From: Catellatospora sp. TT07R-123
GTDB lineage: Bacteria > Actinomycetota > Actinomycetes > Mycobacteriales > Micromonosporaceae
Direction of reading: 5' to 3'
NCBI RefSeq assembly: GCF_018327705.1
Contig: NZ_BNEM01000002.1
Coordinates: 3,782,001 to 3,846,000, forward strand
Length of the DNA stretch: 64,000 nt
Part shown: piece by piece, positions 34,539 through 42,458 of the stretch
Layout of the letters: every line of letters begins with the position of its first letter
Position numbering within the stretch: the stretch's first letter is position 1
Position numbers and translations under genes: made by a program
Notes under the pieces: generated by a model
Databases searched by the model: none
Told to the model about the DNA's origin: nothing
What the model saw: only the letters and a program-made list of their open reading frames with translations

Positions 34539-34948
34539 CAGGCACCCAGCAGGCGGGACTTGGCAGCGGCGAACTCGGCGTCGGTGAGCGCGCCCGCAGC
34601 GTGCAGCTCGGCGAGCTGTTCGAGCTGCCGGGTCAGCACGCTGCCGGTGTCCGGAGGCGCCGGCCGCGCCGGGGCCGGGTCCTGCGCCGGCCGCGCCGAC
34701 GCCGGTGCCTGCGCGGGCGGCGCCGACGCCGGTGCCTGGAAACCGGGCGTGATGGTGTCGGCGGGCGGCCGCTGCGCGGCGGTGGCCTGCTCGGCGGCCG
34801 CGCGCTGGGCGGCCTCCTGCTGCCTGCGCTGCTGCCAGCCGCTGACCGCCCCGGCGACCGCGGTCGCCGTGCCCGCCACCACCGCCGTACGGGCGGCCGT
34901 GCCGAGCAGCCCCGGCCGCCGCCGGCCCACCACCGGACGTCGCAGCAT
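34538..34948 (-). CDS. SHOCT-domain protein
   Basis: A 136-residue protein. A basic start (MLRRPVVGRRRP) leads to one hydrophobic Ala/Val/Gly segment (about 14-38), then a helical QQRRQQEAAQRAAAEQ stretch and a Pro/Ala linker. The C-terminal SHOCT motif reads QLEQLAELHAAGALTDAEFAAAKSRLLG. GGAGG precedes the ATG at 34948, which is one base after the stop of the DUF6325 gene. The DUF6325-SHOCT pair is a recurring actinobacterial neighbourhood; the function is unknown. Confidence 0.82.
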   Translation of the reverse strand: MLRRPVVGRRRPGLLGTAARTAVVAGTATAVAGAVSGWQQRRQQEAAQRAAAEQATAAQRPPADTITPGFQAPASAPPAQAPASARPAQDPAPARPAPPDTGSVLTRQLEQLAELHAAGALTDAEFAAAKSRLLGA

Positions 34949-34949
34949 G

Positions 34950-35378
34950 TCAGCCTCCTACGCCAGCCGCCTCGATCGCGTCGACGACCGGGCCCGGAAT
35001 CCGTTCGGCGAGCACGACCTCGCCGCCCGCGGCGGCGACCGTGGCGCGCATGCTGCGCAGCCACACGTGCTCGAACAGCAGCACCAGCGCGGTCGCGCCC
35101 GGTGTGATCGCCTCGGCCAGGTCGCGCACGTCCTGTTCGGAGATGAGCCCGTCGACGGCCTGGATGTCGGGGTCGAGCGCCTCGAAGTCGGGGTCGCCCT
35201 CGTACTCGCCGAGTTCGTGGGTGGTGACGGTGCCGTCGGCCGCCCGGGTCACGACCACCGTGTCGATGATCCGGACGATCTCCTGGTCGACGAGGCGGTG
35301 CAGCTCGGGGGCGAGCTCGCGGCCGGGCACCCGGTCGGGGAACTCGACGACGACGAACTCCAGCGGTCCCCGTGCCAT
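34950..35378 (-). CDS. DUF6325-family protein
   Basis: A 142-residue soluble protein with the start LEFVVVEFPD, then ELHRLVDQEIVRIIDTVVVTRAADG, which match the conserved first half of DUF6325. The second half (EAITPGATALVLLFEHVWLRSM) is helical and hydrophobic. Function is unknown; the mix of alternating beta and helix resembles a small ferredoxin-like fold. GGGAG precedes the ATG. It is the first gene of the minus-strand operon ending at 29194 or 28664, and is divergent from an HdeD-like gene. Confidence 0.82.
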   Translation of the reverse strand: MARGPLEFVVVEFPDRVPGRELAPELHRLVDQEIVRIIDTVVVTRAADGTVTTHELGEYEGDPDFEALDPDIQAVDGLISEQDVRDLAEAITPGATALVLLFEHVWLRSMRATVAAAGGEVVLAERIPGPVVDAIEAAGVGG

Positions 35379-35467
35379 CGCTGCTCCCTCGGTCAGGCGC
35401 CCCGTCAGCCGCCGTCGCTTCCCGAGGCTACTAGTACGAATCGGGAGAAATACGGGAGATTGCGAGA

Positions 35468-35473
35468 TATCTT
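35468..35473 (+). promoter_or_regulatory. -10 box of leaderless HdeD-like gene
   Basis: TATCTT lies six bases before ATG 35480. Confidence 0.45.
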
Positions 35474-35479
35474 CGCACC

Positions 35480-36070
35480 ATGGTCGACCCGTACGGTGAT
35501 GCGGCGCTGGAGTCCGCCGCGCTGCGCAACTTCAAACGGATGGCGCTGGTCGGCGGCATGCTCTCCATCGCCATGGGGCTGGTGCTGCTGCTCTTTCCCG
35601 AGAGCACCCTGGCCGTCATCGCCGCCCTGATCGGCGTGCTGCTGATCGTCGTCGGCATCTTCCGGATCGCCGAGGCCTTCAGCAGCAAGGGCGCCAGCGG
35701 CGGCCACCGCGCGCTGATCGGCGTCATGGGCCTGGTGTTCATCGTGATCGGCATCCTCTGCCTCAACCACCTGCCCACCACGGTCAAGCTGCTGGCGGTG
35801 CTGCTCGGCCTGGCCTGGATCGTCAGCGGCATCGCCGAGATCGCGGCCGGGTTCACGCGCCGCCGCACCGGCTGGGGCAAGGTCGGCACGATCCTGATGG
35901 GCCTGCTCGGCGTGATCGCCGGTCTGATCATCCTGTTCTGGCCCGCGATCACCCTGACCGTGATCGTCTGGATCACCGGCCTCTGGCTGGTCGCCCTCGG
36001 CGTAGTCCAGCTGATCCTGGCCTTCACCTCAGGCCGCGCCGCCAAGAACGCCGCCATGACCATCCCCTGA
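35480..36070 (+). CDS. HdeD/DUF308-family membrane protein (second copy)
   Basis: A 196-residue protein with six helices in three pairs, e.g. ALVGGMLSIAMGLVLLL, GVMGLVFIVIGILCL and TILMGLLGVIAGLIIL. The internal repeat is typical of HdeD/DUF308. It is divergent from the DUF6325-SHOCT operon, and HdeD-like genes beside SHOCT genes recur in actinomycetes, so a shared membrane-stress role is possible. It differs clearly from the copy at 4126. Confidence 0.85.
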   Translation: MVDPYGDAALESAALRNFKRMALVGGMLSIAMGLVLLLFPESTLAVIAALIGVLLIVVGIFRIAEAFSSKGASGGHRALIGVMGLVFIVIGILCLNHLPTTVKLLAVLLGLAWIVSGIAEIAAGFTRRRTGWGKVGTILMGLLGVIAGLIILFWPAITLTVIVWITGLWLVALGVVQLILAFTSGRAAKNAAMTIP

Positions 36071-36095
36071 CCGCCCTGGGCAGCGCAGGGGAAGG

Positions 36096-36155
36096 GCAGT
36101 TTCGGGGAAAGTGCAGGAATCTTGGGCCGAGTTCGTGCACTTTCCCCGAAACTGC
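36096..36155. repeat. 60-nt intergenic palindromic element, copy B
   Basis: The 20-base arms (36096-36115, 36136-36155) are perfect complements and identical to copy A. The 20-base loop also ends in TTCG. It separates two convergent genes, so a bidirectional terminator role is likely. Confidence 0.85.
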
Positions 36156-36186
36156 ACGAACCACAACCCCGCGCCGGGACCGCGCG

Positions 36187-37014
36187 TCAGCGGCCGACGG
36201 CGGCCAGGTAGTCGCGGGAGGCGGCGTAGGCCTCGCTGACGCGGCGGCCGATCGCGGCGGTGTCGCGGTATGCCCACGGGCTCTCGTCGGCGCCGGCGCC
36301 GCCGGGCAGCACGTGCACCCGGACACCGTCGGGCACGGCGGCCAGCTCGCGGGAGAAGCGGACCCGGCGGGCGATCTCCATCGAGACGCTGGTCGCCTCC
36401 CACGGGCGCTGCGGCGGCTCCAGCGGCCGCTCCAGACGGCCCACCTGGAGCATGAACACCTCGTCGGCGCCGAGCCGGATCGCCTCGGTGATCGGGTACG
36501 ACACCAGCCCGCCGTCCAGGAAGTGCTCCCCGTCGATCTCCACCGGCGGCAGCACGCCCGGCAGCGCGGCGGCGGCCAGCACGGCGGGCACGACCCGGCC
36601 CCGGTCGAACCAGTGCGCGTCGGCGCGCTCGATGTTCGCCGCGCACAGGTGCAGCGGCACGGGCAGGTCGGCGAAGGTGGTCTCGGGGCGGAAGGTCCGC
36701 TCCAGCAGCCGCTGCAACGGGGCGGGCGAGTGCAGGTGGGCGCGGGTGGCCAGGCGGCGGATCTGGCGCGGCACCGAGTCGCCGTACACCTCGCTGATCT
36801 CCGGGGTGGCCCACAGCCGCACCAACCGGTCGACGACCTCGGGTTTCGGCTCGGAGGCGACCAGCGCGGCGTTGATCGCGCCGATGGACAGCCCGACGAC
36901 CAGGTCCGGGCGGATGCCGCCGCGGAACAGCGCGCGCAGCATGCCGACCTCGACGGCGCCGAGCACCCCGCCGCCACCCAGCACGAACGCGACTGTCCCC
37001 ACGTCCGCCATCAT
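36187..37014 (-). CDS. Patatin-like phospholipase (RssA/NTE type)
   Basis: A 275-residue serine lipase. The oxyanion loop GGGGVLG (13-19), nucleophile elbow GLSIGA with Ser43, and catalytic Asp167 in DGGLVSYP form the patatin Ser-Asp dyad. There is no signal peptide. Members hydrolyse phospholipid or lysophospholipid acyl chains; the substrate is unknown. The start is ATG 37014 or 37011; AGGA lies six bases before 37014. A longer start at 37041 would fall inside a hairpin and is rejected. The ribosome site is in the stem of that hairpin. Confidence 0.87.
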   Translation of the reverse strand: MMADVGTVAFVLGGGGVLGAVEVGMLRALFRGGIRPDLVVGLSIGAINAALVASEPKPEVVDRLVRLWATPEISEVYGDSVPRQIRRLATRAHLHSPAPLQRLLERTFRPETTFADLPVPLHLCAANIERADAHWFDRGRVVPAVLAAAALPGVLPPVEIDGEHFLDGGLVSYPITEAIRLGADEVFMLQVGRLERPLEPPQRPWEATSVSMEIARRVRFSRELAAVPDGVRVHVLPGGAGADESPWAYRDTAAIGRRVSEAYAASRDYLAAVGR

Positions 37015-37017
37015 GCA

Positions 37018-37069
37018 TGATCCTGGCGTCCTCCGAGCCATCGGTGCAGCTCAGAGGACGCCAGGATCA
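37018..37069 (-). terminator. Hairpin between chitinase and patatin genes
   Basis: Arms of 21 bases (37018-37038, 37049-37069) pair with one mismatch around a 10-base loop. It begins 26 bases after the chitinase stop and ends three bases before the patatin ATG. It may stop chitinase transcription, and in a read-through mRNA it would also cover the patatin ribosome site. Confidence 0.6.
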
Positions 37070-37094
37070 CAGTGCGCGGGTCACCCCGCCGGTC

Positions 37095-39710
37095 TTACAG
37101 CTTCAGCCACAGCGCGGGCACGTTCGGCGGCTCCCAGCCGACGATCGAGGTGTGCGGCTGGCGGCACTGGTACGTCGAGCCGCCGTAGGTCACCTTGGCC
37201 CCGGTCACGTACGCCACGTTCGGCGCCCAGGCCGGGGTGGTCCCGGGCGAGGTCGACGGGCTCGGCGAAACCGACGCGCTGGGCGAGGCGGACGGGCTCG
37301 GCGAGGCCGACCGGCTCGGGGACGGCGACGGGCTCGGGGAGCTCGACGGCGACACCGAGGGCGACGGCGACGGCGAGCCGCCGGTGCAGGCACCGAGGTC
37401 CACCCAGACCGCGGCGACACCGGGGGTCTCCCCCGTGGTCCACCACTGCGCCCGCCACGCGTGCCCGTTGTAGGACACCCGGTTGCCGCCGGTGTAGACC
37501 TTGCCGCTCTCCCACGCCGGGTCGGTGCAGGTGCCGGGCGGGGTGCTCGGCGAAGCCGAGGCCGACGGGCCGACCGAGGTCGACGGCGACGCGCTCGGCG
37601 CCACCCCGCCCCGGGCGTAGTTGACGGAGAGGCTGTAGCTCTGCCCGCCGAAGGTGAGCGTGTAGTTGGACGGGCTGCCGATCGGGAGCACGTAGTTCAG
37701 CGTGATCTCGACGTTGGCGCCCGGCGCGATCGACTGGTAGCTCGGGATGGTGACCTTCACGTGGTGGAAGTCGCCCTTGAGGCCGCCGATGTTGCTGCCG
37801 GTGTGGCCCGGCGTCACCGTCATCGCCCAGCCGGACTGCTGGCTCATCGTGCCCGGCGCCGAGGTGCCGTAGTCGAAGTCCAGCACCGTGCCGCCGGGGA
37901 TGGTGGTGGTGGAGTTGTTGGTCAGCCGCAGCTTCGGGTTGATCGGGTAGTTCGAGTCGCCCAGCGCGAAGCCGTTGAGCGTCACGTCCACGTCGAGCGT
38001 CTGCGCGGGCAGTGCCGTGTTGGCCTTGCTCGCGCCGTACGCCGGGGCGGTGGCGAACTTCGCGGCGATCGCGTTGGTGAGCGTGTTGCCCATCTGGTAC
38101 TCACCGGCGGTGGAGTTGAAGGCGTAGTCGCCGGCCAGCTCCCAGATCATGATGCCGCCGATGCCCTTGTTCACCACGTAGTCGGCCTTGGCGCCGATGG
38201 ACTGCTCGTCCTCGGTGGACAGGAACACCTTCTTGGACGCGTTCCACAGCCACGGCGCGGCCAGGGCCGCCGAGTAGTTGCGGACGTAGGTGCCGGTCAG
38301 GTTGTCGTTCGGGTCCGTGGCCGGGGTCAGGCCGTACGCCGCGCGGTAGGAGCCGGCGATGCCGTTCTCCAGATTCTTGGCGTGCCACATCGGGTTGGAG
38401 CCGGCCGGCTCCTCGTTGCCCGAGGTGTCCAGGTCGTGCCACAGGTTGTCGATGCCGATCGCGCCGTTGCCGCAGGGGCTCTGCGTGCCGACGGGGCAGT
38501 TCGTGCTCTTGGGCGCGGTGCCCCACAGGCCGTTGTTGCCGCCGGTGACGCCCTGGAAGCCGCGGGTGTAGTACGGCACGCCGATGTTGATGCGGCCGCC
38601 CTGCACCGCACCGCGGTAGTAGTGGTACGCCCAGTCGGTGTTGAGGTAGCCGATGTTGGAGTACGCGCTGTAGACGCCGCCCGCGGTCAGCTCGTTGTCG
38701 GCGCCGTCGTCGTACAGCGACGCGTTCGGGCCGACGTACTGGTTCCAGGCGCCGTGCAGGTCGTACGACATGATGTTGATGTAGTCGAGGTACTGGGTGG
38801 CCTGGTAGGCCTCCATGCCCCGCAGCAGCCAGCCCGACGCGGGCGCGGCCACGGTCACCATGTAGTACTTGCTGTCGGAGGCGGCCGCGGTGTCCAGCTT
38901 GGTGCGCAGCGTCTTCATCAGCGTCTGGAACGAGGCGTTCAGCCCGGCCCGGCGCGCGTTGGCCTGCGTGAAGTCCATCGGGTTGCCCGCGTCCTTGTTG
39001 GACGTGGCGTACTCGTAGTCGATGTCGACGCCGTCGAAGCCGTACTGGCGCAGGAAGGCCACCACCGAGTCGGCGAAGGCGTTGATGCCGGCCGTGTTGA
39101 TCGAGCCGTCGGCGTTGGTGGTCATCCGGTAGAAGCCGCCGGAGTCGATGTGGTTGCCCGCGTCGTCGAAGAAGCCGCCGGTCTCGGCCCAGCCGCCGAC
39201 GCTGATCAGCGTCTTGACGTCCGGATACTGCTTCTTGAACTTGTTGAGCAGGTTGAAGTGGCCGGTGTACGAGTACGCCGGGTCCATCTCCGCGCCCGCC
39301 ACGCCCGGCCACGTCATGTTGGTGGAGGCGTTGTTAGCGGCCGTCGGGGTGCCGATGGAGATCTTGTTCGCCCCGTCGACGTGCGCGAACGCGTAGTTGA
39401 TGTGGGTGATCTTCTGCCACGGGATCTGGTTCACCAGGTAGGCCGGGGCGCCGTTCTTGCCCGTACGCCAGTTGGTGAAGTAGCCGATGATCCGGCGCGG
39501 GTGACCGGCGCCCATGGACTCGCGGCCGGTGGTGTCGTAGGCGTCGCAGTAGGGGACGGTGACGCCGGGAGTCCGGTAGAGACCGTCGGGGCGGCAGGCC
39601 TCCTGGTCGACGGCCGAGTTGGCGGTGCCGGCGAACGCGACCGCGAACGCGGTGGCGGCCAGGCCGGTCGCCGCGGCGACGAGCAGGTTGAGCAGCGGTT
39701 TGCGTTGCAT
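37095..39710 (-). CDS. Secreted GH18 chitinase with two chitin-binding modules
   Basis: An 871-residue exported enzyme. The signal peptide ends near ANSA (residue 33). The GH18 barrel spans about 70-545, with the catalytic DxxDxDxE motif DGVDIDYEY, proton donor Glu233. It then has a beta-sandwich region (about 560-690, NGFALGDSNYPINPKL) of the cellulose/chitin-binding type, a CBM5/12 module (about 710-765, WESGKVYTGGNRVSYNGHAW), a long Ser/Pro linker and a second CBM5/12 module (about 825-871). It hydrolyses chitin outside the cell. The linker is built of PSPS and SPSA repeats. GGAG precedes the ATG. An operator candidate lies at 39758. Confidence 0.93.
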   Translation of the reverse strand: MQRKPLLNLLVAAATGLAATAFAVAFAGTANSAVDQEACRPDGLYRTPGVTVPYCDAYDTTGRESMGAGHPRRIIGYFTNWRTGKNGAPAYLVNQIPWQKITHINYAFAHVDGANKISIGTPTAANNASTNMTWPGVAGAEMDPAYSYTGHFNLLNKFKKQYPDVKTLISVGGWAETGGFFDDAGNHIDSGGFYRMTTNADGSINTAGINAFADSVVAFLRQYGFDGVDIDYEYATSNKDAGNPMDFTQANARRAGLNASFQTLMKTLRTKLDTAAASDSKYYMVTVAAPASGWLLRGMEAYQATQYLDYINIMSYDLHGAWNQYVGPNASLYDDGADNELTAGGVYSAYSNIGYLNTDWAYHYYRGAVQGGRINIGVPYYTRGFQGVTGGNNGLWGTAPKSTNCPVGTQSPCGNGAIGIDNLWHDLDTSGNEEPAGSNPMWHAKNLENGIAGSYRAAYGLTPATDPNDNLTGTYVRNYSAALAAPWLWNASKKVFLSTEDEQSIGAKADYVVNKGIGGIMIWELAGDYAFNSTAGEYQMGNTLTNAIAAKFATAPAYGASKANTALPAQTLDVDVTLNGFALGDSNYPINPKLRLTNNSTTTIPGGTVLDFDYGTSAPGTMSQQSGWAMTVTPGHTGSNIGGLKGDFHHVKVTIPSYQSIAPGANVEITLNYVLPIGSPSNYTLTFGGQSYSLSVNYARGGVAPSASPSTSVGPSASASPSTPPGTCTDPAWESGKVYTGGNRVSYNGHAWRAQWWTTGETPGVAAVWVDLGACTGGSPSPSPSVSPSSSPSPSPSPSRSASPSPSASPSASVSPSPSTSPGTTPAWAPNVAYVTGAKVTYGGSTYQCRQPHTSIVGWEPPNVPALWLKL

Positions 39711-39757
39711 GGAACTCTCCTGGGGCGTAGCGGTACCACGGAAAGCCAGAAACTCTG

Positions 39758-39774
39758 TTAGTAAAGTTTGCTAA
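39758..39774. promoter_or_regulatory. Operator candidate upstream of chitinase
   Basis: TTAGTAAA-G-TTTGCTAA is a 17-base inverted repeat with one mismatch, 47 bases before the chitinase ATG. It is strikingly AT-rich. Its form recalls sites upstream of secreted glycosidases controlled by ROK-type repressors, but the regulator is not known. Confidence 0.45.
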
Positions 39775-39901
39775 AAATTAGACCCGTGACCCCGGTCACG
39801 CAAGAGTTGTCGGCCGATGTTTAACCGGACGTTAAGGTACGGCGAACCGCCTCGCCCGACCCGCCGTTCCCCGCCCCGTGAGGCCGCACCGACAGGGCGG
39901 G

Positions 39902-41368
39902 TTACGCGAGGGGGAGGCGGACGGCGAAGGTCGCGCCACCGCCGGGCGTCGGGGCGTACGTGATGGTGCCGCCATGCCCCGTGACCAGCGCCGCCACGAT
40001 GGACAACCCCAGCCCGGAACCCGCCGCCGGGAAGCGGTCGTGGTCGCGGGCGCGCGCCGGGTCGACGCGGTAGAAGCGTTCGAAGATCCGTTCGGCGTGC
40101 TCGGGAGCCAGGCCCGGCCCCTGGTCGACGACGTCGAGCACGGCCCGGTCGTCCTCGGTGCCGACCCGGACCGTCACCGGCGTGCCCGGCGGGGTGTGGG
40201 CGAGCGCGTTGCCGAGCAGGTTGGTCAGCACCTGGCGCAGCCGGTCCTCGTCGCCGAGCACCACCGGCGCCTCACCGTCGAGCAGTTCCAGGCGCACCGG
40301 CCGGGCGGCCTCGCGCAGCTGGGCCGACTCGATCGCGTCGGCGGCCAGCGGCAGCAGGTCGACCGGTTCGCTGCGCAGCGGGCGCTGCTCGTCCAGCCGG
40401 GCCAGCAGCAGCAGGTCCTCCACCAGCAGGCCCATCCGGGTGGCCTCGGTCTCGATCCGGGCCAGCAGCGCCGACACCTCGGCCGGGTCGGTGACCACAC
40501 CCTGCCGGTGCAGTTCGGCCAGGCCGCGGATGCCCGCGAGCGGGGTGCGCAGCTCGTGCGAGGCGTCGGCGACGAAGCGGCGCAGCCGCGCCTCGGACGC
40601 CGTACGCTCGCCGAAGGAGCTCTCGATCTGGGCCAGCATCGTGTTCAGGGTCCGCGACAGGCGGCCGATCTCGGTGCGCGGCGCGGCCTGTAGCGGCACC
40701 CGGCGGGACAGGTCGCCCCCGGCGATGATCTCCTCGGCGGTCTGCTCGACCTCGGTCAGCGGCCGCAGCCCGACCCGGATCATGTAGACGCCGAGCACGG
40801 TCGCCAGACCGAGCACGACCATGGTCACCACGATCTCGATCCCGCCCAGCCGGCCCATGGTGCGGGCGACGCCGGTGAGGTCGTACGCGATGACGACGCT
40901 GCCGTCGCCGCTGGTGCGCTCGGTGACCAGCACCTGGTAGCCGGGGTGGTGGCGTTCGGCCGAGTTGGCCGCGTAGAACGGCTTGTCCGCGCGCGACACC
41001 ACGTCCGCCCGGTCGAGCACGGGCAGTTCGGGCGAGCCGCGCTGTCCCGGCCCGCGCAGCTCCTTGACGACCCGGCCGGTGTTGTCGCGGAACTCCAGCA
41101 CGTACGCGTCGAACAGGGCTTTGCCCTTGGAGTTGGCCAGCCGGGCGAACTCCTCGGTGGTGACCTCGGCGGGCTCGGTCCCCGACATGGCCTGCGCGGT
41201 GAGGAACAGCTGCTCGTTGACCCGCTCGACCAGGTACATCCGCAGCAGCGCGACGCTGGTGAAGTCGGCGACCACGAATCCGGCGGCGACCAGCGCGAGC
41301 ACCCCGGCCAGCAGCCGGGACCGCAGCGACCAGCGCTTGGGCCGTTTCAGGGCGGCGACCAGCTTCAC
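39902..41368 (-). CDS. Sensor histidine kinase (MprB/CseC-like)
   Basis: A 488-residue kinase. Helix one is about residues 20-40, an extracytoplasmic sensor runs to about 170, then a second helix and a HAMP domain (VGLRPLTEVEQTAEEIIAGG). The phosphorylated His is in VADASHELRTPLAGIRG. ATPase boxes are the N box (LTNLLGNALAHTPPGT), G1 (DQGPGL) and G2 (GSGLGLSIV). The GTG at 41368 overlaps the regulator stop (GTGA). The sensor domain differs from that of the paralogous kinase at 50180-51817 although the catalytic parts are very close, indicating an old duplication. It faces an RND transporter. Confidence 0.92.
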   Translation of the reverse strand: MKLVAALKRPKRWSLRSRLLAGVLALVAAGFVVADFTSVALLRMYLVERVNEQLFLTAQAMSGTEPAEVTTEEFARLANSKGKALFDAYVLEFRDNTGRVVKELRGPGQRGSPELPVLDRADVVSRADKPFYAANSAERHHPGYQVLVTERTSGDGSVVIAYDLTGVARTMGRLGGIEIVVTMVVLGLATVLGVYMIRVGLRPLTEVEQTAEEIIAGGDLSRRVPLQAAPRTEIGRLSRTLNTMLAQIESSFGERTASEARLRRFVADASHELRTPLAGIRGLAELHRQGVVTDPAEVSALLARIETEATRMGLLVEDLLLLARLDEQRPLRSEPVDLLPLAADAIESAQLREAARPVRLELLDGEAPVVLGDEDRLRQVLTNLLGNALAHTPPGTPVTVRVGTEDDRAVLDVVDQGPGLAPEHAERIFERFYRVDPARARDHDRFPAAGSGLGLSIVAALVTGHGGTITYAPTPGGGATFAVRLPLA

Positions 41369-42078
41369 GAGCGGGGCAGCCGCAGCGAGTAGCCGAAGCC
41401 GCGCAGCGTGTGGATGAGCGGCGGGTCGACGGTGTCGACCTTGCGGCGCAGCAGCGAGATGTACGACTCCACGATCCGCGCGTCGCCGCCGAAGTCGTAG
41501 CGCCACACGTGGTCGAGGATCTGCGCCTTGCTGACCACCCGGTCGGCGTTGGTGAGCAGGTAGTGCAGCAGTTTGAACTCGGTCGGGCTGAGCCGGATCA
41601 GCTTGCCCGCCCGGCGCACGTCGTGGGTCTCCTCGTCGAGTTCGAGGTCGGCGAAGCGCAGGGTGGAGTCGTCGCTGGGCAGGGCCGCCCCGGCATAGGT
41701 GCGCCGCAGCACGGCCCGGATGCGGGCGACGACCTCCTCCAGGCTGAACGGCTTGGTCACGTAGTCGTCGCCGCCGACGGTCAGGCCGGTGATCTTGTCC
41801 TGCACGCCGTCGCGGGCGGTGAGGAACAGCACGGGCACGTGGGCGCCGGAGGAGCGCAGGCGGCGGACCACCTCGAAGCCGTCGCAGTCAGGCAGCATCA
41901 CGTCGAGCACGAGCAGCTCGGGCTTGAACTCGGCGGCCACCGCCAGCGCCTGGGCGCCGGTGGCGGCGGTGCGGACGTCGAAGCCCACGAACCGCAGGCT
42001 GGCCGAGAGCAGCGACACGATCGTCGGCTCGTCGTCGACCACGAGCAGCCGGCGCTGCTCTCCCTGCTCCGGCTTCAT
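41365..42078 (-). CDS. OmpR-family response regulator (MprA/CseB-like)
   Basis: A 237-residue regulator. The receiver domain has the acidic pair VVDDEP and phospho-acceptor Asp59 in LVLDVMLPD; the winged-helix DNA-binding domain covers about 135-235 (LSPTEFKLLHYLLTNADRVVSKAQILDHVW). AGGAG lies seven bases before the ATG at 42078; longer in-frame starts lack a ribosome site. It is very similar to the regulator at 51814-52503. It is divergent from the RND gene and may control it through direct repeats at 42338. Confidence 0.92.
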   Translation of the reverse strand: MKPEQGEQRRLLVVDDEPTIVSLLSASLRFVGFDVRTAATGAQALAVAAEFKPELLVLDVMLPDCDGFEVVRRLRSSGAHVPVLFLTARDGVQDKITGLTVGGDDYVTKPFSLEEVVARIRAVLRRTYAGAALPSDDSTLRFADLELDEETHDVRRAGKLIRLSPTEFKLLHYLLTNADRVVSKAQILDHVWRYDFGGDARIVESYISLLRRKVDTVDPPLIHTLRGFGYSLRLPRS

Positions 42079-42458
42079 CGGCGTGCTCCTGTTCGTCGGC
42101 TGGCGGCGCCAGTGTGCCCGAACCGCCCCCGAGGTTGCCTGCACACAACCCGAATAAATGCTGAAAGTCACCGCCCGATGTGCCCAACACCTCCCCACTT
42201 GCCGGGCATACGGGCGTATCTTGGGACGCCGTTCGCCCGGTTGCCCGGCAACTCGGCGGATCTTGGAACGGACGTGGTGCGCGCCGGTGGCGGTGCCGGG
42301 AAACGTGACCGAGAGCACTCGCGGCTTTCGGCTCGCTTTCAGGTTCGGTTCAGGGTTCGTGCGCGTTGTCCTGGTTGACTGCGGTCGAACCTGGGCGTCC
42401 CCTCCCCTGCGGCCGCCCGTCCCCCGCTCACCAGCTGCACCATCCCCCTGGAGTCGAG
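42079..42458. other. 380-base divergent control region, regulator/RND
   Basis: No gene is visible. It holds a near-direct repeat TATCTTGGGACG (42217-42228) and GATCTTGGAACG (42259-42270), 42 bases apart. It also holds two TTCAGG words (42338 and 42349) exactly 11 bases apart near the RND start. Together these look like regulator binding sites. Confidence 0.45.
42338..42355 (+). promoter_or_regulatory. 11-bp-spaced TTCAGG direct repeats upstream of RND gene
   Basis: TTCAGG at 42338-42343 and 42349-42354 are one helical turn apart, the arrangement bound by OmpR-family regulator dimers. The same word and spacing occur before the second regulator (52547-52562). Confidence 0.4.

Noticed and set aside
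33085..34545. Upstream in-frame extension of the giant membrane protein to about 34545
   Set aside because: It would overlap the whole 472-residue gene in another frame and is low-complexity Arg/Pro/Ala; the start at 33084 precedes the conserved CPMCG ribbon.
42079..42318. 80-residue N-terminal extension of the first response regulator
   Set aside because: The receiver domain starts right after ATG 42078, which has AGGAG; the extension is not protein-like.
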